Positions 1 to 8,775 of a stretch of DNA of 64,000 bases are shown piece by piece. The notes beneath the pieces were generated by a model that had not been told where the DNA came from, made no database searches, and saw only the letters and a program-made list of their open reading frames with translations. Source of the DNA: Burkholderiales bacterium. GTDB lineage: Bacteria > Pseudomonadota > Gammaproteobacteria > Burkholderiales > Burkholderiaceae_C. The first letter of the stretch is position 1. Each line of letters begins with the position of its first letter. The position numbers were made by a program, and so were the translations under genes. The DNA is taken from positions 1-64,000 of the forward strand of contig JAGWTU010000010.1 of the NCBI GenBank assembly GCA_028868825.1, in the 5' to 3' direction.

Positions 1-167
1 GCGAATCAGGCCCGGATGCCGACCCAGGACCAGCCCAGCATCAGCAGGCCGAGCGCGGCGAGCCAGCTGCCCGGGTGGCGCACCGTCAAGCCGCGACCGT
101 GCCTTGGGCCCATCGCCGACAATCGCCCGGCGGCACTTGGCGCGCGCCGCGCGAGGAGGCCATGGCG

Positions 168-968
168 ATGGAAGCGACGACGACGCTGGACGGCATCGAA
201 GTCTTCACCGGCGGCGAGGGCGACGATGCGATCGTGATGATCCATGGCTGGCCCGACACCCATCGCCTGTGGGACGGCACCGTCGCGGCGCTGCAGGACC
301 GCTTCCGCTGCGTGCGCTTCACGCTGCCCGGCTTCGACATCGACCGCCCGTCGCGGCCGACCTCGGTCGCGGCGATGGTCGAGTTGATACGCAAGATCGT
401 CGAGGAGGGCGGCGGCGGCCGCCCCGTGACGCTGCTGCTGCACGACTGGGGCTGCGTCTTCGGCTACCAGTTCGCGATGTCGCATCCGGCACTGGTGTCG
501 CGGCTGATCGGCATCGACGTCGGCGATGCCGGTTCACGCGAATTCAAGCGCGGCCTGACGGCCAAGGCCAAGGCGATGATCGCCGGCTATCAACTCTGGC
601 TCGCGCTGGCGTGGCGCCTGGGCGGCACGCTGGGCGACCGCATGACGCGAGCGATGGCGCGCTGGCTGCGCTGTCCGGCCGACCCGGCGCATGTCGGCGC
701 GCAGATGAACTACCCGTACGCGATGCAATGGCTGGGCACGGCGGGTGGCATGCGCGGCCTGGCGCCGCTGGAGCCCCGATGCCCGATGCTGTTCTTCTAC
801 GGCACGCGCAAGCCCTTCTTGTTCCACACGTCCGCCTGGGCGCTGGTGCTGGCGGCGCGGCCGGGTTGCCGGGTGCAGCCGATGAGGACGGGCCACTGGG
901 TGATGCTCGACGACCCGGAGGGATTCAATCGGGCGCTGCGGGATTGGCTCCTGCCGGGAACCCGCTGA
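168..968 (+). CDS. alpha/beta hydrolase, epoxide hydrolase/haloalkane dehalogenase-like
   Basis: A 266-residue alpha/beta hydrolase, probably cytoplasmic (no signal peptide). An oxyanion-type HGWPD motif lies at residues 26-30. The nucleophile elbow reads LHDWGCVFG, which puts an aspartate (D93) where esterases carry serine; this is the arrangement of epoxide hydrolases and haloalkane dehalogenases. A late TGHWVMLDDP segment supplies the likely catalytic histidine. I chose the ATG at 168 because GAGGAGG (153-159) sits 8 nt upstream; the ATG at 162 is too close to it. The gene converges on the PEP-CTERM gene that follows. The fold is confident; the substrate (epoxide, halide or ester) is not determined by what is visible. 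Confidence 0.8.
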   Translation: MEATTTLDGIEVFTGGEGDDAIVMIHGWPDTHRLWDGTVAALQDRFRCVRFTLPGFDIDRPSRPTSVAAMVELIRKIVEEGGGGRPVTLLLHDWGCVFGYQFAMSHPALVSRLIGIDVGDAGSREFKRGLTAKAKAMIAGYQLWLALAWRLGGTLGDRMTRAMARWLRCPADPAHVGAQMNYPYAMQWLGTAGGMRGLAPLEPRCPMLFFYGTRKPFLFHTSAWALVLAARPGCRVQPMRTGHWVMLDDPEGFNRALRDWLLPGTR

Positions 969-980
969 CGGCGCCTCGAC

Positions 981-996
981 CCGCGGTCGGCCGCGG
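981..996. terminator. hairpin between convergent genes, possible bidirectional terminator
   Basis: A perfect 6-bp GC stem (CCGCGG / CCGCGG) with a TCGG loop lies in the 66-bp gap between two convergent stop codons. There is no T-tract on either side, so termination is inferred from position only. Confidence 0.3.
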
Positions 997-1034
997 ACGC
1001 GGGCAGGACGCCGCTCGACGGCTCGCAGGCAGGC

Positions 1035-2000
1035 TCAGCGGCGCATGCGCCCGCGCGCGCACGCCGCCAGCGTCAAGGCCAGCAGGGTCAGGCCGACACC
1101 GCCGGGCTCGGGTACCGCGTTCGCCTGGGGCTGCCCCTGGAATCCGAGCGTCAGTCCCTGGGCATTGGTGTAGAAGCCGACGATCTGGCCGAGGTCGTTG
1201 ATGCCATTGATCGTCGTCGCGGTCGACGCAGCCGGATCCAGCGTCGTGAAGACGCCCCCGATGTCGAGGAATCCATGCATGGCGCCGCCGGCGTCGGTGT
1301 AGTCGCCGACGATCTGGCCGAGACCATTGATGCCCAGGGCCTGCGTCGAAAGGGCTCCCGGCACATCGATGGTGGTCACGACGCCCGCGACGTCTTCGAA
1401 GCCTTCGAATGCGCCCGTGACGTCCTCGAAGAATCCGACCGCCGCGCCCGCGTCGTTGATTCCCGTGGCCTGGCTGTTGATGTTCGCCGGCAGCAGCGTG
1501 TCGATATACGTGTAGGCCGACAGCACCGTGTTGAAGACGAAGGCCCGCTGCAGCGTCGCGCCCGCGGCGTCGGTGGACGAGTAACCGACGGCCAGGCCAT
1601 TCGATTTGCCTATGCCCAGGAGCTGATCGAAGGCCGTGCCCGGCGCATCGACCGTCGAGTAAGTCCCGCCGACGTCGACGAAACCGTGATTGGCGCCGGT
1701 CACATCGACCCAGAATCCCACGGTCGTGCCCAGCCCACTGATGCCGACGACCTGGGTCGCGCTGCTCCCAGGGAAATTCTCACGCGTGAATTGGGCGCCG
1801 CCATAGGGCGCGACGGCCGAGAATCCATTGAAGGCACTCGCGTTACCGTAACCGACGATGGTGCCCGCATTGTTGATTCCCAGCACCTGCGTGAATCCCG
1901 GATTGGCGGGATCGACGACATCCTGAAACAGGTAACCTGCTTGTGCAGCACCGGCGCAAAGGGCGAGAGCGATCGTTGCGGTCAGGCGATGGCGGATCAT
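1035..2000 (-). CDS. HAF-repeat PEP-CTERM sorting-domain protein
   Basis: A 321-residue exported protein. A signal peptide occupies about residues 1-21 (MIRHRLTATIALALCAGAAQ). The mature part is a tandem array of roughly 38-residue repeats built on GINxxGxIVGxYxD, the pattern of the HAF extracellular-repeat family. The C-terminus is a textbook PEP-CTERM signal: VPEP, a short hydrophobic helix, then a basic RGRMRR tail, implying processing by an exosortase encoded elsewhere. ATG at 2000 is preceded by GGGGAG at about 8 nt, and the signal peptide starts exactly there, so longer in-frame starts are rejected. Role unknown; probably surface or exopolysaccharide associated by analogy with the family. 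Confidence 0.85.
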   Translation of the reverse strand: MIRHRLTATIALALCAGAAQAGYLFQDVVDPANPGFTQVLGINNAGTIVGYGNASAFNGFSAVAPYGGAQFTRENFPGSSATQVVGISGLGTTVGFWVDVTGANHGFVDVGGTYSTVDAPGTAFDQLLGIGKSNGLAVGYSSTDAAGATLQRAFVFNTVLSAYTYIDTLLPANINSQATGINDAGAAVGFFEDVTGAFEGFEDVAGVVTTIDVPGALSTQALGINGLGQIVGDYTDAGGAMHGFLDIGGVFTTLDPAASTATTINGINDLGQIVGFYTNAQGLTLGFQGQPQANAVPEPGGVGLTLLALTLAACARGRMRR

Positions 2001-2306
2001 CTTGATACTCCCCGGCGCCCGAAGACGCCACCCATAGGATCGAGCGCTTGTAATCATCGAATCAGCGTAACAGCGGCGCAGGCGAAGGTCGATCCCGAAA
2101 GGGCTCATACCCCCTCGGATGAGGTGTCGTTGCGAGGACATCCGGCGCGGAATGCGCCTGCGCGGCGCCCACCGCTAGGGAAATTCCCGCCGTGTCGCCA
2201 ATTGCCAAGGCGATGTCGGCTCGGGGCAATCGCCGCGTATCGATTCACCCGATCCTCGACGCGGGCGTCAGCGCATGCCCCGCGGACCATCCGAGGAGCG
2301 ATCACG
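2001..2306. other. intergenic region with divergent promoters
   Basis: A 306-bp gap between the divergent PEP-CTERM and WS/DGAT genes. It contains one copy of the recurrent TGTC-N17-TGTC element (listed separately). No small ORF with a credible ribosome-binding site is visible. Confidence 0.5.
2184..2229 (+). promoter_or_regulatory. TGTC-N17-TGTC element, copy F (upstream of WS/DGAT)
   Basis: Half-sites TGTC at 2193-2196 and 2214-2217 are exactly 21 bp apart. The core GTGTCGCCAATTGCCAA is identical over 17 bases to the copy at 39051-39067. A GGGCAA at 2224-2229 occupies the place of the CGTCAA seen in the other copies, making this the most diverged of the six. It ends 77 nt before the WS/DGAT start codon and points at it. 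The site is inferred to be an AraC-family activator site. Confidence 0.6.
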
Positions 2307-3845
2307 ATGAAGCAACTATCCGGGGCGGACAACCTGTTCCTGGCGCTCGAACAAGGCAACCAGACGGCGCATGTCGCCGGCCTGGGCCTGTACGACCCGT
2401 CGACGGCACCGGGCGGTGCCGTCCGCTTCAAGGGCATCCTGGGCTATTTCGAGAGCCGGCTCGGCACCTCGAAGGCCTTCCGCCGCCGCCTCGTGCGCGC
2501 GCCGCTGAATCTGGACCGGCCGTATTGGGTCGACGAAGCGACGGTGGACATGGAATTCCATGTCCGCCACATCGCGCTGCCGCAGCCGGGCGACTGGCGT
2601 CAGCTGTGCATCCAGGTCGCGAGGCTGCACGCGCGTCCGCTCGATCTCTCGCGGCCGGCCTGGGAGGCCTACGTGATCGAGGGCCTCGACCATATCGAGG
2701 GCCTGGCGCCGGGCAGTTTCGCGCTCTACATCAAGTTCCACCACGCCGCGGTCGACGGCGAGGCCGGCGCCGCGGTGATCGGCGCGCTGCACTCGCTCAG
2801 CCCGCTGCCCGAGGTGGCGGCGGCGCCGGCCGCGGCGACGATCGCCGACCGCGAGCCGACCACCGTCGAACTGCTGGCGCGCAGCGTCGGCAATCGCTAC
2901 GCGCGGATCAGGCAGGCATCGCGGCTGGCGATCGATCTCGGGCCCGTCGTCTGGCAGTTCGGCCTGCAACAGATCAGGCCGCGCGCGGCCGACGATGCCG
3001 ACGCGGCGGCGCGCGACCCCGATCTTTCGGTCAAGCAGGCGCCGCCGACGCGCTTCAATACCGCGCTCTCGCCGCACCGCGTGATGGACGCGGTGCCGCT
3101 GCCGCTGGACGCGGTCAAGCGCGTGCGCGCCGCCCACCCCGGCGCCACGCTCAACGACATCTTCATGACGGTGAGCGCGGGCGCCCTGCGGCGCTACCTC
3201 GAGAAGAAGAAGGAACTGCCCGAGGCGACGCTCAACGCGATGATCCCGATAAGCCTGCGCGGCGAGATCAAGGACGCCGACGCCGGCAACCAGGTCGGCC
3301 TCTCGGCGATGCCGCTGTTCACGAACATCGCCGGCGAGGGCAAGCGCCTGCAGATGATCCATCGCGGCTCGGCCAAGGGCAAGAGCGACGCGGCCGTGCT
3401 CGGCAAGGACCTGCCGGGCCAGGTGCTGCAGGTGCTGCCGACGTCGGTCGCCGAATTCGCGATGCGGCGTCTGCTGCTGCCCAAGATCAACCTGACGATC
3501 TCGAACGTGCGCGGGCCGAGCGTGCCGCTGTACATGGCCGGCGCGCGGCTGACGGCGTTCATCCCGATCAACATGCTGCTCGACGGCATGGGGCTGAGCC
3601 TCACCGGCTTCAGCTACAACGGCGCGCTGTGGGTCGGCGTGATCGCCTGCCGGCAGATGATGCCCGACCCGGCGCTGTTCGCCCAGGGCCTGCGCGAGAG
3701 CTTCGCAGCGCTGCTGGACGACGCCGATGCCCTACTGGCCAAGGAAGCCCAGGCGGCCAAACCGGCGGCCAGACCCGCAGCCGGGCGCAGCCGTGCCGCG
3801 AAGCCGCCGGCGCGAAAAACCGCCAAGGCCGTCACGGCCGGCTGA
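2307..3845 (+). CDS. wax ester synthase/diacylglycerol acyltransferase (WS/DGAT)
   Basis: A 512-residue acyltransferase of the WS/DGAT family, which transfers an acyl group from acyl-CoA to a long-chain alcohol or diacylglycerol. The HHxxxDG active-site motif is present as FHHAAVDGEAG near residues 147-156. The C-terminal domain contains the family-type segments TLNDIFMTVSAGALR and ISNVRGPS. GAGGAG at 2293-2298 supports the ATG at 2307. The last 35 residues are an Ala/Lys/Arg-rich tail (many AKPAAR/KTAK units), beyond the usual core and probably disordered. A copy of the recurrent TGTC element lies upstream, linking the gene to the lipid-type catabolic operons further along. The acyl acceptor cannot be told from sequence. 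Confidence 0.9.
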   Translation: MKQLSGADNLFLALEQGNQTAHVAGLGLYDPSTAPGGAVRFKGILGYFESRLGTSKAFRRRLVRAPLNLDRPYWVDEATVDMEFHVRHIALPQPGDWRQLCIQVARLHARPLDLSRPAWEAYVIEGLDHIEGLAPGSFALYIKFHHAAVDGEAGAAVIGALHSLSPLPEVAAAPAAATIADREPTTVELLARSVGNRYARIRQASRLAIDLGPVVWQFGLQQIRPRAADDADAAARDPDLSVKQAPPTRFNTALSPHRVMDAVPLPLDAVKRVRAAHPGATLNDIFMTVSAGALRRYLEKKKELPEATLNAMIPISLRGEIKDADAGNQVGLSAMPLFTNIAGEGKRLQMIHRGSAKGKSDAAVLGKDLPGQVLQVLPTSVAEFAMRRLLLPKINLTISNVRGPSVPLYMAGARLTAFIPINMLLDGMGLSLTGFSYNGALWVGVIACRQMMPDPALFAQGLRESFAALLDDADALLAKEAQAAKPAARPAAGRSRAAKPPARKTAKAVTAG

Positions 3846-3917
3846 CAGCCGCCGCCGGACGACAATGGCGCCGGGTCGCATGCCTTCGGCGCGGCCACGT
3901 GCTGGAGACCGACACCC

Positions 3918-6338
3918 TTGAAACGCGACAAGCGCGATCGGCGCAAGCCGACCGCCGCCGCTGCGGCGGCGCCGCCGGCGGCGGCCGCACCTTCGGCATG
4001 GCGCCGACGCTGGCTGCCGGCCGTGCTCGCCCTGGTGCTGATCGCCGCGCTGGCCGGCCTGGCCTGGCGCCATCGCCACGCGGCGGATGCGTCCGCCGCG
4101 CCAGCCGCCGCCATCGCCGCAAACGCAGCGGCAAGTGCAGCGCAGAGCGCAGCAGCAAGCTACGTCGACAACCGGCAATGCCTCGCCTGCCATGCCGCCG
4201 AAGCCGCGTCATGGCAGGCGTCGCATCACGCCCAGGCGATGGCGGTGCCGACGGCGGCCAGCGTGCGCGGCAATTTCGCCGACGCAACATTCGTGCGGCG
4301 CGGCGTCGTCTCGCGCTTCTTCCGCCGCGGTGACAAATACCTCGTGCATACCGAGGGTGCCGACGGCCGGCCGGCCGATTTCGAGATCGCCTACACCTTC
4401 GGCGTCGCGCCGCTGCAGCAATACCTCATCGCCCAGCCCGGCGGCCGATTGCAGGCGCTGCAGATCGCCTGGGACAGCGAGCGCAAGCGCTGGTTCGACC
4501 TGCGGCCGCAGGAGCGCACGCCGCCCGGCGATGTCCTGCACTGGACCGGCCGCTACGAGACCGCGAACACGATGTGCATCACCTGCCACACGACGGCGTA
4601 CGAGAAGCGCTACGACGCCGCCGCCGACCGCTACGACTCGCGCTGGCAGGACTTGGGCGTGGGCTGCCAGGCCTGCCATGGCCCGGGGTCCGCGCATCTG
4701 CAATGGGCGCAGCAAGCCGCGCAGGGGCGCGGCGCGCCCGATGCCGCGGGCGCGCGCCATGGCTGGGCGATGGACCCGAAGACGCTGGGTTCGCGCTCGG
4801 TCGTCGACCTCTGCGCGCCCTGCCATTCGCGGCGCAGCGAACTCACCGCCACCGCGGCGCCCGGCGCGCCGCGACTCGACCAGTCCCTGCCCAGCCTGCT
4901 GACCGCCGGGCTGTACCACGCCGACGGTCAGCAACTCGACGAGGTCTTCGTCGACGGCTCGTTCCGCCAGAGCCGCATGTTCGCGCGCGGCGTCGGCTGC
5001 AGCCACTGCCACGACCCGCACAGCGGCCGCATCAGGCGGCAGGGCAACGCGCTGTGCCTGCAATGCCACCGGACGCCGGCGAACGCGGCCTTCCCCGGCG
5101 CCGCCGGCGTCTTCGATGCGAGCAGCCACCACCATCACGCGCCGGGCAGCGCGGGCGCGCAATGCGTCAACTGCCACATGCCGGCCAAGGTCTACATGCA
5201 GATCCAGTCGCGGCCCGACCACAGCCTGCGCATACCGCGGCCCGATCTGACGCTGAAGATCGGCACGCCGAACGCCTGCAACGGCTGCCATGCCGACAAG
5301 ACCGCGCAATGGGCCGCCGACCGCGTCCAGGCCTGGTACGGCGCCCGACGGCGCCAGGAGACGCACTACGGCGAGGCCCTGGCGGTGGCGCGTGCCGGCC
5401 GGCCCGACGCCGGCGCGGCGCTCGACCGCCTCGTCGCCAACCCGCAGGTTCCGGCCATCGTGCGCGCCACCGCGCTGGCGATGCCGCGCGGCGACGCCGA
5501 TGCCGCGGCGCGCATCGCGGCCACGCGCGACGCCGACGCCGAAGTGCGCGCCGCGGCCGCCGACAGCCTCGACGCCCTGCCCGCCGAGCAGCGCCTGACG
5601 GCGCTGGCGCCGCTGCTCACCGACCCGCTGCGCGCCGTGCGCATCGCCGCGGCACGCGGCCTCTCGTCGCTGCCGGCCGCGCGCATCGACGCCGCCACGC
5701 GGCCCGCCTTCGAAGCGGCGCTGGCCGAATTCATCGCGGTGCAGAAGCTTTCGCTCGACATGCCGGGCGCGCGCCTGAACCTCGCCGTCGTCGAACAGAA
5801 CCTCGGCCACGACGAGGCGGCCGCATCGAACTACCTCGCCGCGCTCGCCATCGACCCCGATTTCACGCCCGCGCGCGCCGACCTCGCGCTGCTCTACAAC
5901 GCGATGTCGCGCAACGCCGATGCGCTGCGCGTGCTGCGCGAGGGGCTGGCGCGCCACCCCGAGATCGGCGAGCTGCAGTATTCGCTCGGCCTGCTGCTGG
6001 CCGAGGAGCATCGGCTGGACGAGGCGGCCGCCGCGCTGGGCCGGGCGGCGCAGCTGATGCCGACGCATGCGCGCGTGCACTACAACCTCGGCCTGGCGCT
6101 GCAGCAGCTCGGCCGCCACGGGCCCGCCCGCGCGGCGCTGCTGCAGGCGCAGCGCCTCGAGCCGCGCGACCCCGAGCCGGCGCAGGCGCTGGCGATGCTG
6201 GCGCTGCAGGACGGCCAGCTGGCGCAGGCCGGCGACTGGGCGCGGCGCTGGTCGGCGCTGGCCCCGGACGACCCGCGGCCGCGGCAGTTGCTGGAGCGGC
6301 TGGGCAGCGCCGCCGCGCCGACCGCGGCAAGCCGCTAG
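3918..6338 (+). CDS. octahaem c-type cytochrome fused to HEAT-like and TPR repeats
   Basis: An 806-residue protein anchored by an N-terminal helix (about residues 32-50) after a basic head, followed by an Ala-rich linker. Eight CXXCH haem motifs lie near residues 88, 220, 250, 299, 361, 380, 416 and 454, in a cytochrome c554/doubled-CXXCH-like layout. A stretch rich in alanine and arginine (about 500-600) resembles HEAT-type repeats, and the C-terminal 220 residues form several TPRs (NYLAALAIDPDFTPARADLA-like units). The start is TTG at 3918; no good alternative precedes the membrane helix. It is presumably a periplasmic electron carrier with a protein-binding tail. No oxidoreductase partner is adjacent, so its redox role is unknown. 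Confidence 0.85.
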   Translation: MKRDKRDRRKPTAAAAAAPPAAAAPSAWRRRWLPAVLALVLIAALAGLAWRHRHAADASAAPAAAIAANAAASAAQSAAASYVDNRQCLACHAAEAASWQASHHAQAMAVPTAASVRGNFADATFVRRGVVSRFFRRGDKYLVHTEGADGRPADFEIAYTFGVAPLQQYLIAQPGGRLQALQIAWDSERKRWFDLRPQERTPPGDVLHWTGRYETANTMCITCHTTAYEKRYDAAADRYDSRWQDLGVGCQACHGPGSAHLQWAQQAAQGRGAPDAAGARHGWAMDPKTLGSRSVVDLCAPCHSRRSELTATAAPGAPRLDQSLPSLLTAGLYHADGQQLDEVFVDGSFRQSRMFARGVGCSHCHDPHSGRIRRQGNALCLQCHRTPANAAFPGAAGVFDASSHHHHAPGSAGAQCVNCHMPAKVYMQIQSRPDHSLRIPRPDLTLKIGTPNACNGCHADKTAQWAADRVQAWYGARRRQETHYGEALAVARAGRPDAGAALDRLVANPQVPAIVRATALAMPRGDADAAARIAATRDADAEVRAAAADSLDALPAEQRLTALAPLLTDPLRAVRIAAARGLSSLPAARIDAATRPAFEAALAEFIAVQKLSLDMPGARLNLAVVEQNLGHDEAAASNYLAALAIDPDFTPARADLALLYNAMSRNADALRVLREGLARHPEIGELQYSLGLLLAEEHRLDEAAAALGRAAQLMPTHARVHYNLGLALQQLGRHGPARAALLQAQRLEPRDPEPAQALAMLALQDGQLAQAGDWARRWSALAPDDPRPRQLLERLGSAAAPTAASR

Positions 6339-6381
6339 GAGCCTCGGCACCGCAACGGCACGGAAAAAAAATTTGCCTCCC

Positions 6382-6411
6382 CCACTTGTTGACAAGCTTG
6401 TGGACAAGTGG
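6382..6411. repeat. 30-bp near-perfect inverted repeat made of two tandem 12-bp palindromes
   Basis: The arms CCACTTGT and ACAAGTGG pair perfectly. Inside them are two adjacent units, CTTGTTGACAAG and CTTGTGGACAAG, each nearly palindromic. Only one mismatch and one wobble break the 15-bp symmetry. The reverse complement of the second unit contains TTGTCCACA, one base from the DnaA-box consensus TTATCCACA. It sits between the multihaem cytochrome and the receiver gene. It could be an operator, a DnaA-type site or a cruciform; nothing follows it that looks like a T-tract terminator. Confidence 0.5.
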
Positions 6412-6537
6412 CGAGCAAGCGGTGGAGGCCCCCCATGAGGACCCGCAAAACCGGCTCCTGCCAGCCATTTGAGCAGGGCCCGGAACCAGCCTCCGGGAGC
6501 CTTGTGAAGGCCGGCCACAGACCTTAAGCTGGCCCGC

Positions 6538-7008
6538 ATGGGCATGCATCTCCAAGAGCCGGATACCGGCCATGTACTGGCCGTCGACGACTGCGCCACG
6601 ATGCGCGAGATCCTGCGCGCGGCGCTCGAATCGGCCGGCTGCAGCGTGCATCTGGTCGACAGCGGCTGGGCCGCTCTCGAGGCCGCGGGCCGGTCCCGCT
6701 ACGACGCCATCATCCTCGACGTCGAGATGCCGGGACTCGACGGCCTCGCCGTCGGCCGCGCGCTGCGCGAGGACCCGCGCACGGCGCAGGCGATGATCGC
6801 CATCCACACCAGCGTCGACGAGGATGCCGTGCGCCTGGGCTTCAGCCAGTACGACCTCTATCTGCCCAAGGCCTGCAGCCCGCGCGAACTCGGCGAGAGC
6901 GTGCGCCGCCTGATCCAGCGCCGGCGCCCCGCCGCCCAGGCGACCCTGCCGCCGCCGGCATCGGCCCTCGAAGCCATGCGCCTGGGCGGCATCGAGATCA
7001 ACGGCTAG
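6538..7008 (+). CDS. single-domain response regulator (CheY-like receiver)
   Basis: A 156-residue stand-alone receiver domain without an output domain. It has the acidic pair D17-D18, the phospho-acceptor D61 in LDVEMPG, a conserved T91 and K111 (LPKACSP). It therefore acts by phosphorylation-dependent binding to a partner rather than by binding DNA. After residue 123 there is a Pro/Ala-rich tail ending in a short amphipathic stretch. No kinase lies next to it; the partial hybrid kinase at the far end of the window is too distant to pair with it. The start is ATG 6538 or 6544; neither has a strong Shine-Dalgarno. Its TAG overlaps the stop of the convergent GMC gene by 4 nt. Confidence 0.85.
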   Translation: MGMHLQEPDTGHVLAVDDCATMREILRAALESAGCSVHLVDSGWAALEAAGRSRYDAIILDVEMPGLDGLAVGRALREDPRTAQAMIAIHTSVDEDAVRLGFSQYDLYLPKACSPRELGESVRRLIQRRRPAAQATLPPPASALEAMRLGGIEING

Positions 7009-8771
7009 GACGCTGCCGCGGACGCCGGCGCCCGCGACAGCGCGACGGCCTCGGCCAGCAGATCGCCCTCCCCGCCCAGGCGCGAGACCGAGCCCGGCAA
7101 CGGCGCCGAGAAGCGCACCGGCGGCGGCTTGGCGCCGGGGCCGGCGGGCATCTGCGACATCGCGTATTCGCTCAGCGCGAGGATCGTCAGCGACGGATTG
7201 ACGGCCAGGTTGCCGGGAATGATCGAGGCGTCGAGCACGCGCAGATTGCGGTAGCCGAACACCTCGCCGCGCTCGTCGACGACGCCGCTGCCGGCATCGC
7301 CGCCGATCGCGGCGCCGCCCATCACATGGCCGCTGACGGGGATGTCGGCGAGGATGTCGAGCAACACGTTGGCCGGCTCGCCGCCGGTCTGGCGCGCGAA
7401 CAACCGCGCCACGTTCTGGCCGATCGGGAAATAGGTCGTCAGCCGCGCGCTGCCGGGGTCCTGCACCATCGTCGGCCCGCGCCGGAACAGCTTCGTCCAG
7501 GCACGCTGCCAGCGCGCGTCGACCGAGGCGTCGGCGCTCTGCATGATCATCAGCAGCACGCTGTTGCTGGTCTTGCCGAAGGGGTTGAGCAGGCGCAGCG
7601 TCGCCAGCGGCCGGCGCATGCAGTTGAACAGCAGCGCCAGTGGCCGCGGCAGCGCGCCGCGGTCGGTCAGCGGCACCTGGTTGACGCTGAGATACATCGC
7701 GTCCGAGCCCTTGCTGAAGCGCACCGGCTCGATCATCGTGATGTCGTCGGGCTTGAACGCCGCGTTCACGCCCATGCCGACGGGGATCTCATCGGCGCGG
7801 TAGCGGTTCATGTCGAACGAGACGCTGTAGAACGTTTCCGAATTGCAGCGGATCTCGGCGCCCAGGCGGTCGGAGATCCGCGGCAGCGTGCGGTCGCGGT
7901 ATTTGGCGTTCATCAGCAGCTCGACCGTGCCCAGCACGCCCGCCGAGACGACGACGCCGCGCGAGCGCACGACGCTGCGGCGCCGGCGCCGCCCGGTCGA
8001 TTCGACGAGCGTCAGCGCATAGCCGGCGCCGCCGTCGCGCCGGCCCTGGGCGTCGGCCAGTGCCTCGATGCGCACGACCTCCGTTTCCGCGCGCACCTGC
8101 ACGCCGTTGCGTTCGGCGAAATGCAGGTAATTCTTGTCGAGCGTGTTCTTCGCGTTGTAGCGGCAGCCCGTCATGCAGCCGGCGCACATCGTGCACGGCT
8201 CGCGCGCCGGGCCGTCGCCGGCGAAATAGGGGTCGGCGTCGCTGGCCACCTCGCGCTGGTGCGCGTAGTAGGCCGCCGCCTGCGCCAGCTCGTAGGTCGC
8301 GCCGCGGCCCATCTCCTGCGCCACCCGCTGCAGCGCCCGGTCGGCGACGCCCTCGTAGGGGCTCACGGCCACGCCCATCATGCGCTGCGCCAGGCCGTAG
8401 AAAGGCAGCAGCCGCGCATGCCAGTCGGGCCGCGAACGCAGCCAGCCCGGCGCGGCAAAGATGGCCGCATCGGGGATCATGTGCGTGTTCGCGTAGAGCA
8501 GCGAGCCGCCGCCGTAACCGGCCGCGCGCAGGCCGATCATCTTGCGCGTCGGCGTGATCTGCCAGAAGCCCGTCAGCCCCAGGCGCGGCAGCCAGATGAA
8601 TTTCTTCAGTTCGAAATTCGTGCGCGGGAAATCCCCGTTCGCCCAGCGCTTGCCGCGCTCGACGACGAGCGTGCGCCAACCCTTTTCCGACAGTCGCAGC
8701 GCACTCACGGCGCCGCCGAAGCCCGAGCCGATGACGACCTGGTCGAAGTCGAAGGCGGCGTCCGTGGCCAT
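7005..8771 (-). CDS. GMC-family FAD oxidoreductase (cholesterol-oxidase-like)
   Basis: A 588-residue flavoprotein of the glucose-methanol-choline family, oxidising a hydroxyl group with FAD. The dinucleotide motif GSGFGG is at residues 15-20, the YGGGSLLYAN segment near 86-95, and the C-terminal HxMGGAAIG and NPSLTI signatures are present. A cysteine cluster, CTMCAGCMTGC (C193, C196, C199, C203), is the ferredoxin-like motif found in the sterol-oxidase-like branch. There is no signal peptide. It is the last gene of a ten-gene operon, 4 nt after the TPR-like gene. The family and context suggest a large hydrophobic alcohol as substrate; that is inference. Confidence 0.85.
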   Translation of the reverse strand: MATDAAFDFDQVVIGSGFGGAVSALRLSEKGWRTLVVERGKRWANGDFPRTNFELKKFIWLPRLGLTGFWQITPTRKMIGLRAAGYGGGSLLYANTHMIPDAAIFAAPGWLRSRPDWHARLLPFYGLAQRMMGVAVSPYEGVADRALQRVAQEMGRGATYELAQAAAYYAHQREVASDADPYFAGDGPAREPCTMCAGCMTGCRYNAKNTLDKNYLHFAERNGVQVRAETEVVRIEALADAQGRRDGGAGYALTLVESTGRRRRRSVVRSRGVVVSAGVLGTVELLMNAKYRDRTLPRISDRLGAEIRCNSETFYSVSFDMNRYRADEIPVGMGVNAAFKPDDITMIEPVRFSKGSDAMYLSVNQVPLTDRGALPRPLALLFNCMRRPLATLRLLNPFGKTSNSVLLMIMQSADASVDARWQRAWTKLFRRGPTMVQDPGSARLTTYFPIGQNVARLFARQTGGEPANVLLDILADIPVSGHVMGGAAIGGDAGSGVVDERGEVFGYRNLRVLDASIIPGNLAVNPSLTILALSEYAMSQMPAGPGAKPPPVRFSAPLPGSVSRLGGEGDLLAEAVALSRAPASAAAS

Positions 8772-8775
8772 CGCC

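Noticed and set aside
66-95. Possible seventh copy of the TGTC element
   Set aside because: GCCCGGGTGGCGC and CGTCAAGCCGCG match the two ends of the motif, but the central 27 bp with both TGTC half-sites is missing.
6-485. Minus-strand ORF at the left edge
   Set aside because: Overlaps the hydrolase in antisense; the tail looks helical but there is no start signal or homologous feature to support it.
2121-2145. Possible second TGTC element upstream of WS/DGAT
   Set aside because: TGTC and GACA occur in opposite orientations at the wrong spacing, so it does not fit the 21-bp direct-repeat rule.
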